A stretch of DNA of 64,000 nucleotides. Source: an uncultured Prevotella sp. Lineage in GTDB: Bacteria; Bacteroidota; Bacteroidia; Bacteroidales; Bacteroidaceae. Where the stretch lies: contig CAKQAD010000002.1 in the NCBI GenBank assembly GCA_934215545.1, positions 29,868-93,867 on the forward strand, read 5' to 3'. The notes below the pieces were generated by a model, which made no database searches, had not been told where the DNA came from, and saw only the letters and a list, made by a program, of their open reading frames with translations. The translations under genes and the position numbers were made by a program. Position 1 is the first letter of the stretch; every line of letters starts with the position of its first letter. This document shows positions 43,019-50,355 of the stretch, one piece after another.

Positions 43019-43893
43019 TGACGAGGTCGGCGGCAATACTACTTGCCGTCATCTTCTTGTATTCAAGCTTTAGCAAAGTAGGTCATATTGACACCTTTCA
43101 AACGGTGATAGAGAGTTATGGGTTGCCACAATTTTCGTTTATGGCACCTATAATAGTCTTATTTGAATTGGCATTGGGCTTATTGCTCATTGCCAATTTC
43201 AAACCAAAGGTGTGTGGCATGCTGACCTTTGTCAGCGTGGCTGCTTTCACATTGGCATTTGCCTATGCCAACATTTTCCATGGTGTAAAGGATTGCGGTT
43301 GCTTTGGCGATAATCCGTTGCTAAATACAAAGCCTATATTAGTATATGTGCGTAATGTGGTGCTTATGGCACTTGCAGTGTTCATGATGATGAGAGGCAC
43401 AGAGGACAGCAGTTTAAAGCCATGGTTTAAGGTTGCATTTTGTCTTGTTATTGTGGTGGCTGCATTCTTTGAGGGACGCTCCTTCCGCATCCCCGAGTCA
43501 TTAGCTCCTACACATCCGCTTTTTGGTAAGCCTTTAGCTGATACACAATTGTCGCAATATTTAACTCTCGACAAAGACTCTACTTATGCTGTGTATGTGT
43601 TCTCTTACGACTGCCCCAGCTGTTGGGATAGTATGAATAATTTTATGCAGTATGAGAAGGCAAATGTGGCCCAGCGTATTATAGGTATTAATGTGGGAGG
43701 AAAGGGAAAGAAGCACTTTATGGAAATCTTTAATCCCGACTTCCAAATAATAGAGGTAGGTGCAGAACTCGCTAAATCAATAAGAGTGGTGCCCACCTTC
43801 CTATATATCAAAGGGGGAGTGATAGAAGATATAATTCAAGGTAAAGCCATTCATCCTGATATATTCAAGCACACATATCTTGAGTCAAAGTAA
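43018..43893 (+). CDS. MauE/DoxX-like membrane redox protein fused to a thioredoxin-like domain, 291 aa
   Basis: The ATG at 43018 overlaps the stop of the Cys-rich gene as TAATG, implying coupled translation; an in-frame codon at 42994 would lie inside that gene. The N-terminal half (1-155) has about four membrane segments and the MauE-type motif KDCGCFGDN with Cys93 and Cys95. The C-terminal half (about 160-291) is a thioredoxin-like domain with YDCPSC (Cys199, Cys202) and a cis-proline loop VVPTF (Pro259). In methylamine dehydrogenase biogenesis, MauE and the separate thioredoxin-like MauD form disulfides in the small subunit; here both parts are in one chain (BT_3928-type). Its likely substrate is the adjacent Cys-rich protein. 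Confidence 0.82.
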   Translation: MTRSAAILLAVIFLYSSFSKVGHIDTFQTVIESYGLPQFSFMAPIIVLFELALGLLLIANFKPKVCGMLTFVSVAAFTLAFAYANIFHGVKDCGCFGDNPLLNTKPILVYVRNVVLMALAVFMMMRGTEDSSLKPWFKVAFCLVIVVAAFFEGRSFRIPESLAPTHPLFGKPLADTQLSQYLTLDKDSTYAVYVFSYDCPSCWDSMNNFMQYEKANVAQRIIGINVGGKGKKHFMEIFNPDFQIIEVGAELAKSIRVVPTFLYIKGGVIEDIIQGKAIHPDIFKHTYLESK

Positions 43894-43942
43894 TTAGGTG
43901 ATTTTATGATAGGTTATTGTGTCGTGCATATATTGTGCTTTA

Positions 43943-44575
43943 TTAAGCAGCCATTGTGCACCACATTGTCACAACGAATGGCACACTGAAGTCTACCACA
44001 AAGCCATGATATATGCTCAAGGCAGTATAGCGTGTGCCCACCGTCTGTGTGATGATGGGTAGGGTAGTGTCCATTGTCGTTGCACCACCTGCCGATATCG
44101 GTGCCAATGGACCGAACCATTTTGCTATCAGCGGACTCAGTAGTAGAGTGTACATCTCGCGTATGATATTTGCCAATAGAGCAATAGTACCGAGTTCCGC
44201 TCCACGATATTCGGTGATAAAGATGCTTGATAGCGAATAGTAAGCAAAGCCACTATCCACTGCCAGGCAGTCGGCAATTGAGCGCTGCTGCCATATTGTT
44301 AAGATGTCATTGTTCATGATACCCCATGCAGCCACAGCCCCCAACCATGAACCTATTATGGTTGCTACAGGTAAGAGGGTCATGCGCATGCTCAGACTCT
44401 TTATGTCGTTTTTCATGTCAGGATTAATGCCGATGCCGATGCCAACGCAAAGTAGTAAACCGCATAGAGCCACAAAGCCCATATTGCCTCCCATTGCCCG
44501 TGAAGTTACGCTATCGATGCGTCCCAGTGCCACTCCAGCAATGAAGAAAGCTACTACTATCAAACTTCCTTTCAT
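43943..44575 (-). CDS. Lysine exporter LysO, C-terminal part, 210 aa
   Basis: Polytopic membrane protein matching the C-terminal part of E. coli LysO (YbjE, about 300 aa). The family motifs GRIDSVTSRAMGGNMGFVAL (in the first third) and GAVAAWGIMN, SGFAYYSLSSIFITEYRGAE and PISAGGATTMDTTLPII (charged residues inside membrane segments) are clear. I take the ATG at 44575, which overlaps the stop of the N-terminal gene (ATGA). Together the two chains have 309 residues, the length of one LysO, so they probably assemble into a single transporter. Confidence 0.87.
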   Translation of the reverse strand: MKGSLIVVAFFIAGVALGRIDSVTSRAMGGNMGFVALCGLLLCVGIGIGINPDMKNDIKSLSMRMTLLPVATIIGSWLGAVAAWGIMNNDILTIWQQRSIADCLAVDSGFAYYSLSSIFITEYRGAELGTIALLANIIREMYTLLLSPLIAKWFGPLAPISAGGATTMDTTLPIITQTVGTRYTALSIYHGFVVDFSVPFVVTMWCTMAA

Positions 44576-44871
44576 GGTTTGTCGCTTCCTTTCATTGTTT
44601 TCCATAGCGCCCATGCCAAGGCGCAGCTACCGAGTGTGGCGCATGATGATAATAGTAAAGCCTCTATGCCGAGTGTGGGCAGTGCAGAAATGAGCTGTTT
44701 GTTACTACCTACTTCTATGCCGAGTAGCAACAAAAGTAGCCAGATTAGCCATGTCGTGAGTCGTGATATCATGTCAGTAAAGGTTTGCAAGCTGGCATCT
44801 GATGCAGCTCTGTGGCGCACAATGTAGCCTATTGCTATACCTATAAATATAAATATAACTACTATAAACAT
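44572..44871 (-). CDS. Lysine exporter LysO, N-terminal part, 99 aa
   Basis: A short membrane protein with three hydrophobic stretches (about 1-17, 35-53 and 66-86) corresponding to the N-terminal DUF340 portion of LysO; it includes WLLLLLLGIEVGSNKQLI (about 42-59). It stops inside the start codon of the C-terminal gene (4-bp ATGA overlap). A -7 box (TAATTTTG) lies at 44909-44916 on the minus strand, back to back with the nuo promoter. The exported substrate in E. coli is lysine; here by homology. Confidence 0.83.
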   Translation of the reverse strand: MFIVVIFIFIGIAIGYIVRHRAASDASLQTFTDMISRLTTWLIWLLLLLLGIEVGSNKQLISALPTLGIEALLLSSCATLGSCALAWALWKTMKGSDKP

Positions 44872-44908
44872 GTTTGCATGATTTAAGTTGTTTTTGCTTT
44901 AGGGCGTG

Positions 44909-44916
44909 CAAAATTA
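44909..44916 (-). promoter_or_regulatory. Possible -7 box of the split lysO pair
   Basis: TAATTTTG on the minus strand, 38 bases before the ATG at 44871. Confidence 0.4.
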
Positions 44917-44981
44917 CGCTTTTATTCCCAACAATCCAAAAAAATCTAAAAAACTACCCATATCATTCCAATATTTATTGC

Positions 44982-44989
44982 TAACTTTG
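44982..44989 (+). promoter_or_regulatory. Possible -7 box of the nuo operon
   Basis: TAACTTTG, about 76 bases before nuoA. No exact TTTG 19-20 bp upstream. It is the only good match in the 193-bp gap before nuoA. Confidence 0.45.
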
Positions 44990-45064
44990 CAAACTGAAAA
45001 TTGCAATTCGGGTACTTTCTACAAAGTATTCTACGTAGACAAAGAAATTATTTTTTTAATTTTT

Positions 45065-45415
45065 ATGGATTTTATCTTATTAATCACAGTCATCTTGACG
45101 GCTGTTGTATTGGTAGTGGGTGCATATGTAGTTGCCAAACTCATAGGCCCTCGGTCGTACAACCCAGTTAAGGGGCAGCCTTTTGAGTGTGGTATTCCTA
45201 CACGCGGAACCTCTTGGATTCCAGTGCATGTGGGTTACTATCTCTTTGCTATCCTTTTCTTGATGTTCGACATTGAGACATTGTTCCTCTACCCTTGGGC
45301 AGTAGTCGTCAAGCAGTATGGAGTCATGGCTCTTGCGAGTGTAGGCTTCTTTATGCTGGTATTGGTATTTGGCCTTGCTTACGCTTGGCGGAAAGGAGCG
45401 TTGGAATGGAAGTAA
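45065..45415 (+). CDS. nuoA: Complex I subunit NuoA, 116 aa
   Basis: Small membrane subunit at the junction of the peripheral and membrane arms. Three transmembrane helices (about 2-25, 60-82, 88-108) and the conserved quinone-site loop KGQPFECGIPT (about 35-45). The ATG at 45065 starts MDFILLIT; the frame upstream to 44906 has no family sequence. First gene of the nuo operon; it overlaps nuoB by 10 bp. Confidence 0.93.
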   Translation: MDFILLITVILTAVVLVVGAYVVAKLIGPRSYNPVKGQPFECGIPTRGTSWIPVHVGYYLFAILFLMFDIETLFLYPWAVVVKQYGVMALASVGFFMLVLVFGLAYAWRKGALEWK

Positions 45416-46119
45416 GAAAACCTGTCATCAAGAGTATTCCTTACGATGAGTTCAAGGACAATAAGGGCCTTGAGAAAATCGTAGACGAGCTCCATGAAGG
45501 AGGCGTCAATGTAGTGTTGGGTTCGCTTGACCAGGCTATCAACTGGGGTCGTTCCAACTCTTTGTGGTCATTAACCTTTGGTACATCATGCTGCGGAATT
45601 GAATTTATGGCAGTGGGTTGCGCCCGTTACGACTTCTCTCGCTTCGGTTTTGAGGTAACTCGTAACTCTCCACGTCAGGCCGACCTTATCATGTGTGCTG
45701 GCACTATCACCAACAAGATGGCACCAGTCTTCAAGCGTCTTTACGACGAGATGGCAGAGCCTAAGTATGTTGTAGCTGTGGGCGGTTGCGCTATTTCTGG
45801 TGGTCCGTTCAAGAATTCATACAATGTGGTGCGTGGCATCTCAGAGATTGTTCCTGTTGATGTGTATGTGCCAGGTTGTCCTCCACGTCCAGAGGCAATC
45901 CTCTATGGTATGATGCAGCTTCAGCGCAAGGTGAAGGTGGAGAAATTCTTTGGTGGTGCAAACCATAAGATGACTAAGGAAGAGAAACAACTCTCTATGT
46001 CGAAGGGTGGATTGCACGGACTCAGCAACGAGGCTCTTGCCAGTGAGGCAAAGCGTGAGACTATCGTTGTGAACAATGTACCTGAGGATTTCGACGTAAA
46101 GAAAGGTCTAACTGATTAA
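45406..46119 (+). CDS. nuoB: Complex I subunit NuoB, 237 aa
   Basis: Carries iron-sulfur cluster N2, the last electron donor to quinone. Cluster ligands: the CC pair in GTSCCGIEFMA (about 58-68), Cys in LIMCAGTIT (about 94-102) and Cys in YVPGCPPRPEA (about 153-163). The ATG at 45406 overlaps the end of nuoA; upstream frame residues do not belong. A C-terminal extension of about 50 residues beyond the core is present. 18 bases to nuoCD. Confidence 0.95.
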   Translation: MEVRKPVIKSIPYDEFKDNKGLEKIVDELHEGGVNVVLGSLDQAINWGRSNSLWSLTFGTSCCGIEFMAVGCARYDFSRFGFEVTRNSPRQADLIMCAGTITNKMAPVFKRLYDEMAEPKYVVAVGGCAISGGPFKNSYNVVRGISEIVPVDVYVPGCPPRPEAILYGMMQLQRKVKVEKFFGGANHKMTKEEKQLSMSKGGLHGLSNEALASEAKRETIVVNNVPEDFDVKKGLTD

Positions 46120-46137
46120 TTTAATAAGGTGTAAGAT

Positions 46138-47709
46138 ATGAAACTTGAAAATATTGAACTCTCATTCGACCGTTTTGCGGGTGAGATGTCGAAACTGAAG
46201 AACCAGAAACATTTCGACTACCTTGTTACTATAATCGGTGAGGACTTTGGTGAGGAAGGCTATGGATGTATCTATATCCTTGAGAATACCGACAACAATG
46301 AGCGTTGCTCTGTGAAAGCTATCGCCAAGAAGGTAGATGGTAGCGATGTGTTGCCAACAGTGGTAAATCTGTGGAAGTCGGCAGAACTCCTTGAACGCGA
46401 GGTGTTCGACTTTGTAGGCATCAAGTTCCTTGGACATCCAGACATGCGTCGTCTCTTCTTGCGTACTGATTTTAACGGATATCCATTGCGTAAGGACTTC
46501 GATATGAGTCCTGAGGCCAATCAGTTCCCATTGACCGATGAACCTGAGTCTGACTTCACTGTGGAATACTCTCTTAATGCCGATGGACATCTTGTGGCTA
46601 CTAAGAAGCGACTCTTCGGTGAGGACGAATTTGTAGTGAATATCGGCCCTAATCACCCATCAACCCATGGCGTGTTGCGTTTGCAGACAGTGCTCGATGG
46701 TGAGAAGGTAAAGCGCGTTTATCCGCATCTTGGATACATACATCGTGGTATAGAGAAGATGTGGGAGGGTATGACCTATCCACAGACATTGGCACTTACC
46801 GACCGTCTGAACTATCTCTCTGCTATGATGCATCGTCATGCACTTGTTGGAGTGATAGAGGAGGGTATAGGCATTGAGCTCAGCGACCGCATACACTATA
46901 TCCGTACCATTATGGACGAGTTGCAGCGTATTGACTCGCACTTGCTCTATCTTGGTTGTACAGCTCAGGACTTGGGTGCTTTGACTGCATTCCTTTACTG
47001 CATGCGCGACCGTGAACATGTGCTCAATGTTATGGAAGAGACAACAGGTGGTCGCTTGATACAGAACTACTATCGTATTGGTGGACTCCAGGCCGACATC
47101 GATCCAAAGTTTGTAGAGAATACAAAGAAACTCTGCAAGTATCTGCGTCCGATGATTCAGGAATATCTCGATGTGTTTGGCGACAATGTGATTACTCATA
47201 ACCGCTTGGTAGGCGTAGGTCCTATGGGTCTTGAGGATTGCATCAATTATGGTGTTACAGGTCCTGCCGGACGTGCTGCTGGATGGAAGAACGACACCCG
47301 CAAGCGTCATCCATACGACCTTTACGACAAGGTGGAGTGGGAGGAAATAACCATGACTGGTTGCGACTCAATGGATCGCTACTATTGCCATATAAAGGAA
47401 CTCTATCAGAGTTTGAACATCATAGAGCAGCTCATCGACAATATTCCAGAAGGCGAATTCTACATCAAGCAGAAGCCTATTATCAAGGTGCCAGAAGGCC
47501 AGTGGTACTTCTCTGTAGAGGGAGCCAGCGGCGAGTTCGGCGTATATCTCGACTCTAAGGGCGATAAGAGTCCTTATCGTATGAAGATGCGTCCGATGGG
47601 TCTGACTTTGACTGGTGCTCTCGATCCGATGCTTCGTGGACAGAAGATTGCCGACTTGATTACAACAGGTGCAGCTATCGACTTCGTAATTCCCGATATC
47701 GACCGTTAA
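46138..47709 (+). CDS. nuoCD: Complex I fused subunit NuoCD, 523 aa
   Basis: The 30-kDa NuoC part (about 1-150, with EREVFDFVGIKFLGHPDMRRL) is fused to the 49-kDa NuoD part (about 160-523), which forms the quinone-binding cavity. NuoD motifs: NIGPNHPSTHGVLRL (about 167-181), LGYIHRGIEKM, DRLNYLSAM and the C-terminal DPMLRGQK region. The fusion also occurs in E. coli and many Bacteroidetes. The stop is followed by a 153-bp repeat-containing gap before nuoH, by far the widest in the operon. Confidence 0.95.
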   Translation: MKLENIELSFDRFAGEMSKLKNQKHFDYLVTIIGEDFGEEGYGCIYILENTDNNERCSVKAIAKKVDGSDVLPTVVNLWKSAELLEREVFDFVGIKFLGHPDMRRLFLRTDFNGYPLRKDFDMSPEANQFPLTDEPESDFTVEYSLNADGHLVATKKRLFGEDEFVVNIGPNHPSTHGVLRLQTVLDGEKVKRVYPHLGYIHRGIEKMWEGMTYPQTLALTDRLNYLSAMMHRHALVGVIEEGIGIELSDRIHYIRTIMDELQRIDSHLLYLGCTAQDLGALTAFLYCMRDREHVLNVMEETTGGRLIQNYYRIGGLQADIDPKFVENTKKLCKYLRPMIQEYLDVFGDNVITHNRLVGVGPMGLEDCINYGVTGPAGRAAGWKNDTRKRHPYDLYDKVEWEEITMTGCDSMDRYYCHIKELYQSLNIIEQLIDNIPEGEFYIKQKPIIKVPEGQWYFSVEGASGEFGVYLDSKGDKSPYRMKMRPMGLTLTGALDPMLRGQKIADLITTGAAIDFVIPDIDR

Positions 47710-47730
47710 AAGGAATGTTGATTTTTGAAT

Positions 47731-47862
47731 ATTGGATTGTCGGCTACGCCGATGTTGAATATTGAATTGTTTGACTCATAACACACACAACTCATAATTC
47801 AAAATTATGGCTTGCCACAAAAATTCAAAATTCAAAAAAACACAACTCAAAATTTAAATAAA
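47731..47862. repeat. Interspersed A/T-rich repeat inside the nuo operon
   Basis: Fills the gap between nuoCD and nuoH. It contains the hairpin TCGGC-TAC-GCCGA (47740-47752) flanked by two near-identical 15-base words (TTGAATATTGGATTG before, TTGAATATTGAATTG after), then several AATTCAAAA words. The hairpin and its 3' flank recur at 58355-58395. Confidence 0.65.
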
Positions 47863-48948
47863 ATGTTTGACTTTAGTGTAGTAACAAACTGGTTCCATAA
47901 TCTCCTCTCAGTGACCTGTGGTCTTGGAGATTTTTGGACAATACTGATCGAGTGTATCTTGGTTGGTGTCTGCATTCTTGCAGGCTATGCCATCCTTGCT
48001 ATCATCTTGATCTTCATGGAGCGTAAGGTCTGCGCCTATTTCCAGTGCCGTCTTGGCCCGATGCGTGTAGGTCCTTGGGGTGTGTTCCAGGTGTTTGCCG
48101 ATGTGCTTAAGATGCTCATCAAAGAGATCTTTGCCGTTGACGGTGCTGACAAACTCCTCTATTATGTAGCTCCTTTCCTTGTGATAATAGCTTCAGTAGG
48201 CACATTCTCGTTCCTTCCTTGGAACAATGGTGCTGAAGTGCTCGATTTCAATGTAGGCCTGTTCCTCATGTCGGCTATTTCAAGCATCGGCATCGTGGGT
48301 ATATTCATGGCTGGTTGGGGCTCTAACAACAAGTACTCGGTAGTTTCGGCTATGCGTGGTGCAGTGCAACTCATTTCTTACGAAATGTCGCTTGCCCTCT
48401 GTCTTATCACTGCAGTAGTGCTCACTGGCACAATGCGTGTGAGCGGCATTGTTGAGGCTCAGACTGGCGCTTTTGGTTGGCTTATATTCAAGGGCCATAT
48501 TCCTGCCATCATTGCCTTCATCGTGTTCCTTGTTGCAGGTAATGCTGAGGCAAACCGCGGCCCGTTTGACTTGGCTGAGGCAGAGTCGGAGCTTACTGCT
48601 GGTTATCACACCGAGTATTCAGGTATGGGATTCGGCTTTTATTACCTTGCCGAGTATCTTAACCTCTTTGTAGTTTCAGGCATTGCCACCACAGTATTCC
48701 TTGGTGGTTGGGCACCTTTCAACATCGGCGTTGTGGCTGTTGATAGCATGTTGAATGCTATTCCTGGCATCGTATGGTTCCTTGGTAAGACCTTCGCTGT
48801 AGTATGGCTGCTCATGTGGGTGCGTTGGACCTTCCCCCGTCTGCGTATCGATCAGATACTGAAGCTTGAGTGGAAATACCTCATGCCTTTGTGTCTTATC
48901 AACCTGATTCTCATGACTGTAGTTGTGGCCTTCGGTTGGCACTTCTAA
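47863..48948 (+). CDS. nuoH: Complex I subunit NuoH, 361 aa
   Basis: Membrane subunit lining the quinone channel, about eight transmembrane helices. Conserved segments: MERKVCAYFQCRLGPMRVGPWG (in two parts, about 52-73), and the acidic loop EANRGPFDLAEAESELTAGYHTEYSG (in parts, about 226-251), plus WVRWTFPRLRIDQ near the end. The ATG at 47863 begins MFDFSVVTN; upstream codons lie in repeat DNA. 19 bases to nuoI. Confidence 0.95.
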   Translation: MFDFSVVTNWFHNLLSVTCGLGDFWTILIECILVGVCILAGYAILAIILIFMERKVCAYFQCRLGPMRVGPWGVFQVFADVLKMLIKEIFAVDGADKLLYYVAPFLVIIASVGTFSFLPWNNGAEVLDFNVGLFLMSAISSIGIVGIFMAGWGSNNKYSVVSAMRGAVQLISYEMSLALCLITAVVLTGTMRVSGIVEAQTGAFGWLIFKGHIPAIIAFIVFLVAGNAEANRGPFDLAEAESELTAGYHTEYSGMGFGFYYLAEYLNLFVVSGIATTVFLGGWAPFNIGVVAVDSMLNAIPGIVWFLGKTFAVVWLLMWVRWTFPRLRIDQILKLEWKYLMPLCLINLILMTVVVAFGWHF

Positions 48949-48967
48949 AAAACACATTATTAAAACA

Positions 48968-49504
48968 ATGGAAGAAAACAAAAAATCATATTTCGGAGAA
49001 ATCGGAGCCGCTGTGAAGACTCTTGCCGTAGGTATGAAGACCACTTGGAAGGAGTACTTCACACCGAAGAGCACTGAGCAGTATCCCGAGAACCGCAAGA
49101 CCACTCTCCACATTGCCGCCCGTCATCGCGGTCGCCTGGTGATGAACCGTGATGAGAATGGCGCATTAAAGTGTACTGCATGTACTCTTTGCGAGAAGGC
49201 TTGTCCGAATGGCACCATCAAGATATTGTCTCAGATGGTGGAGAACCCAGAGACAGGCAAGAAGAAAAAGCAGCTTGTTGACTATCAGTACGATCTTGGC
49301 GACTGCATGTTCTGTGAACTTTGTGTCAATGCTTGCAACTTCGGTGCCATTAAGTTTGTCAACGATTTTGAAAATTCTGTGTTTGAACGTGATGCTCTTG
49401 TGCTTCACCTCGACAAAGAAGATTATAAGGGTGGCTCATTGCCAAATATCATTGATGGTGGGGCCGACTTTGAAATCGGAACTTTTAACACTAAAACCAA
49501 ATAA
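48968..49504 (+). CDS. nuoI: Complex I subunit NuoI, 178 aa
   Basis: Ferredoxin-like subunit with two [4Fe-4S] clusters: CTACTLCEKACPNG (about 65-78) and CMFCELCVNACNFG (about 112-125). In complexes lacking the NADH module this is the nearest electron entry point and ferredoxin is a plausible donor (inference). The ATG at 48968 begins MEENKKSYFGE. 12 bases to nuoJ. Confidence 0.94.
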   Translation: MEENKKSYFGEIGAAVKTLAVGMKTTWKEYFTPKSTEQYPENRKTTLHIAARHRGRLVMNRDENGALKCTACTLCEKACPNGTIKILSQMVENPETGKKKKQLVDYQYDLGDCMFCELCVNACNFGAIKFVNDFENSVFERDALVLHLDKEDYKGGSLPNIIDGGADFEIGTFNTKTK

Positions 49505-49516
49505 GGAGTAAAAGAA

Positions 49517-50035
49517 ATGGCAAGTTTAGTAATGTTTTGCATTTTGGCAGTAGTCATCCTTGGCTCAGCTGTCATGTGCGTAATGACAAAACGCATTATG
49601 CGTTCAATCACATTCCTGCTTTTCGTGCTCCTTGGAGTGGCAGGTCTTTACTTTCTGCTCGACTACACCTATCTTGGTGCAGCCCAGATTAGCGTATATG
49701 CTGGTGGTATGGTGATGATGTATATCTTCGCTGTGCAACTTGTGAGCAAACGCACTCTTCAGGGCATGGTAGAGCGTGTAAAGGGCAGCCGTGCGTTATC
49801 TTACGCATTGGTGTGCATTGTTGGTCTTGTAACTGTTGCTGGCATCCAGCTTAAGAATGGTTTCCTTACTCTTGCTTCAGAAGGCAAGGAGGTGGAAATG
49901 CAGACCATTGGCAATGCTCTTCTTGGTTCAGAAAAGTATCAGTATGTATTGCCCTTTGAGTTCATCTCAGTGTTCTTGCTGGCATGTATCATTGGCGCAA
50001 TTGTTGTAGCACGTAAAGAAAAGGAGGACAAGTAA
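49517..50035 (+). CDS. nuoJ: Complex I subunit NuoJ, 172 aa
   Basis: Five-helix membrane subunit. The TM3 region YAGGMVMMYIFAVQLVSK (about 61-78), with the glycine pair, matches the family. Ends two bases before nuoK. Confidence 0.93.
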   Translation: MASLVMFCILAVVILGSAVMCVMTKRIMRSITFLLFVLLGVAGLYFLLDYTYLGAAQISVYAGGMVMMYIFAVQLVSKRTLQGMVERVKGSRALSYALVCIVGLVTVAGIQLKNGFLTLASEGKEVEMQTIGNALLGSEKYQYVLPFEFISVFLLACIIGAIVVARKEKEDK

Positions 50036-50037
50036 TT

Positions 50038-50349
50038 ATGGTACCAGTAGAATGTTATTTTGTGCTTAGTGCACTTTTGTTCTTCATCGGCGTGTATGGA
50101 TTCATCACTCGTCGTAATCTGATAGCAATGCTTGTCTCTATAGAGCTTGTGCTTAATGCTGTCGACTTGAACTTTGCAGCTTTCAATCGTCTGCTCTTCT
50201 TTGATAGAGAGTTTGAGGGCTTTTTCATGACCCTTTTCTCTATTGGTGTGAGTGCAGCTGAAAGTGCTGTAGCAATCGCGATTATTATCAACGTTTACCG
50301 CAATTTCCACAGCGATCAGGTGAACAGTATTGAAAACATGAAATATTAA
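50038..50349 (+). CDS. nuoK: Complex I subunit NuoK, 103 aa
   Basis: Three-helix membrane subunit with the conserved Glu in LVSIELVLNAVDLNF (about 32-46) and a second Glu in AAESAVAIAI (about 73-82), both part of the proton path. Length is normal. It lies 2 bases after nuoJ and 6 before nuoL. Confidence 0.94.
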   Translation: MVPVECYFVLSALLFFIGVYGFITRRNLIAMLVSIELVLNAVDLNFAAFNRLLFFDREFEGFFMTLFSIGVSAAESAVAIAIIINVYRNFHSDQVNSIENMKY

Positions 50350-50355
50350 TAGATT

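Noticed and set aside
46660..47310. 216-aa reading frame opposite nuoCD
   Set aside because: Entirely within the highly conserved NuoD coding region on the opposite strand, with no start signals or family features.
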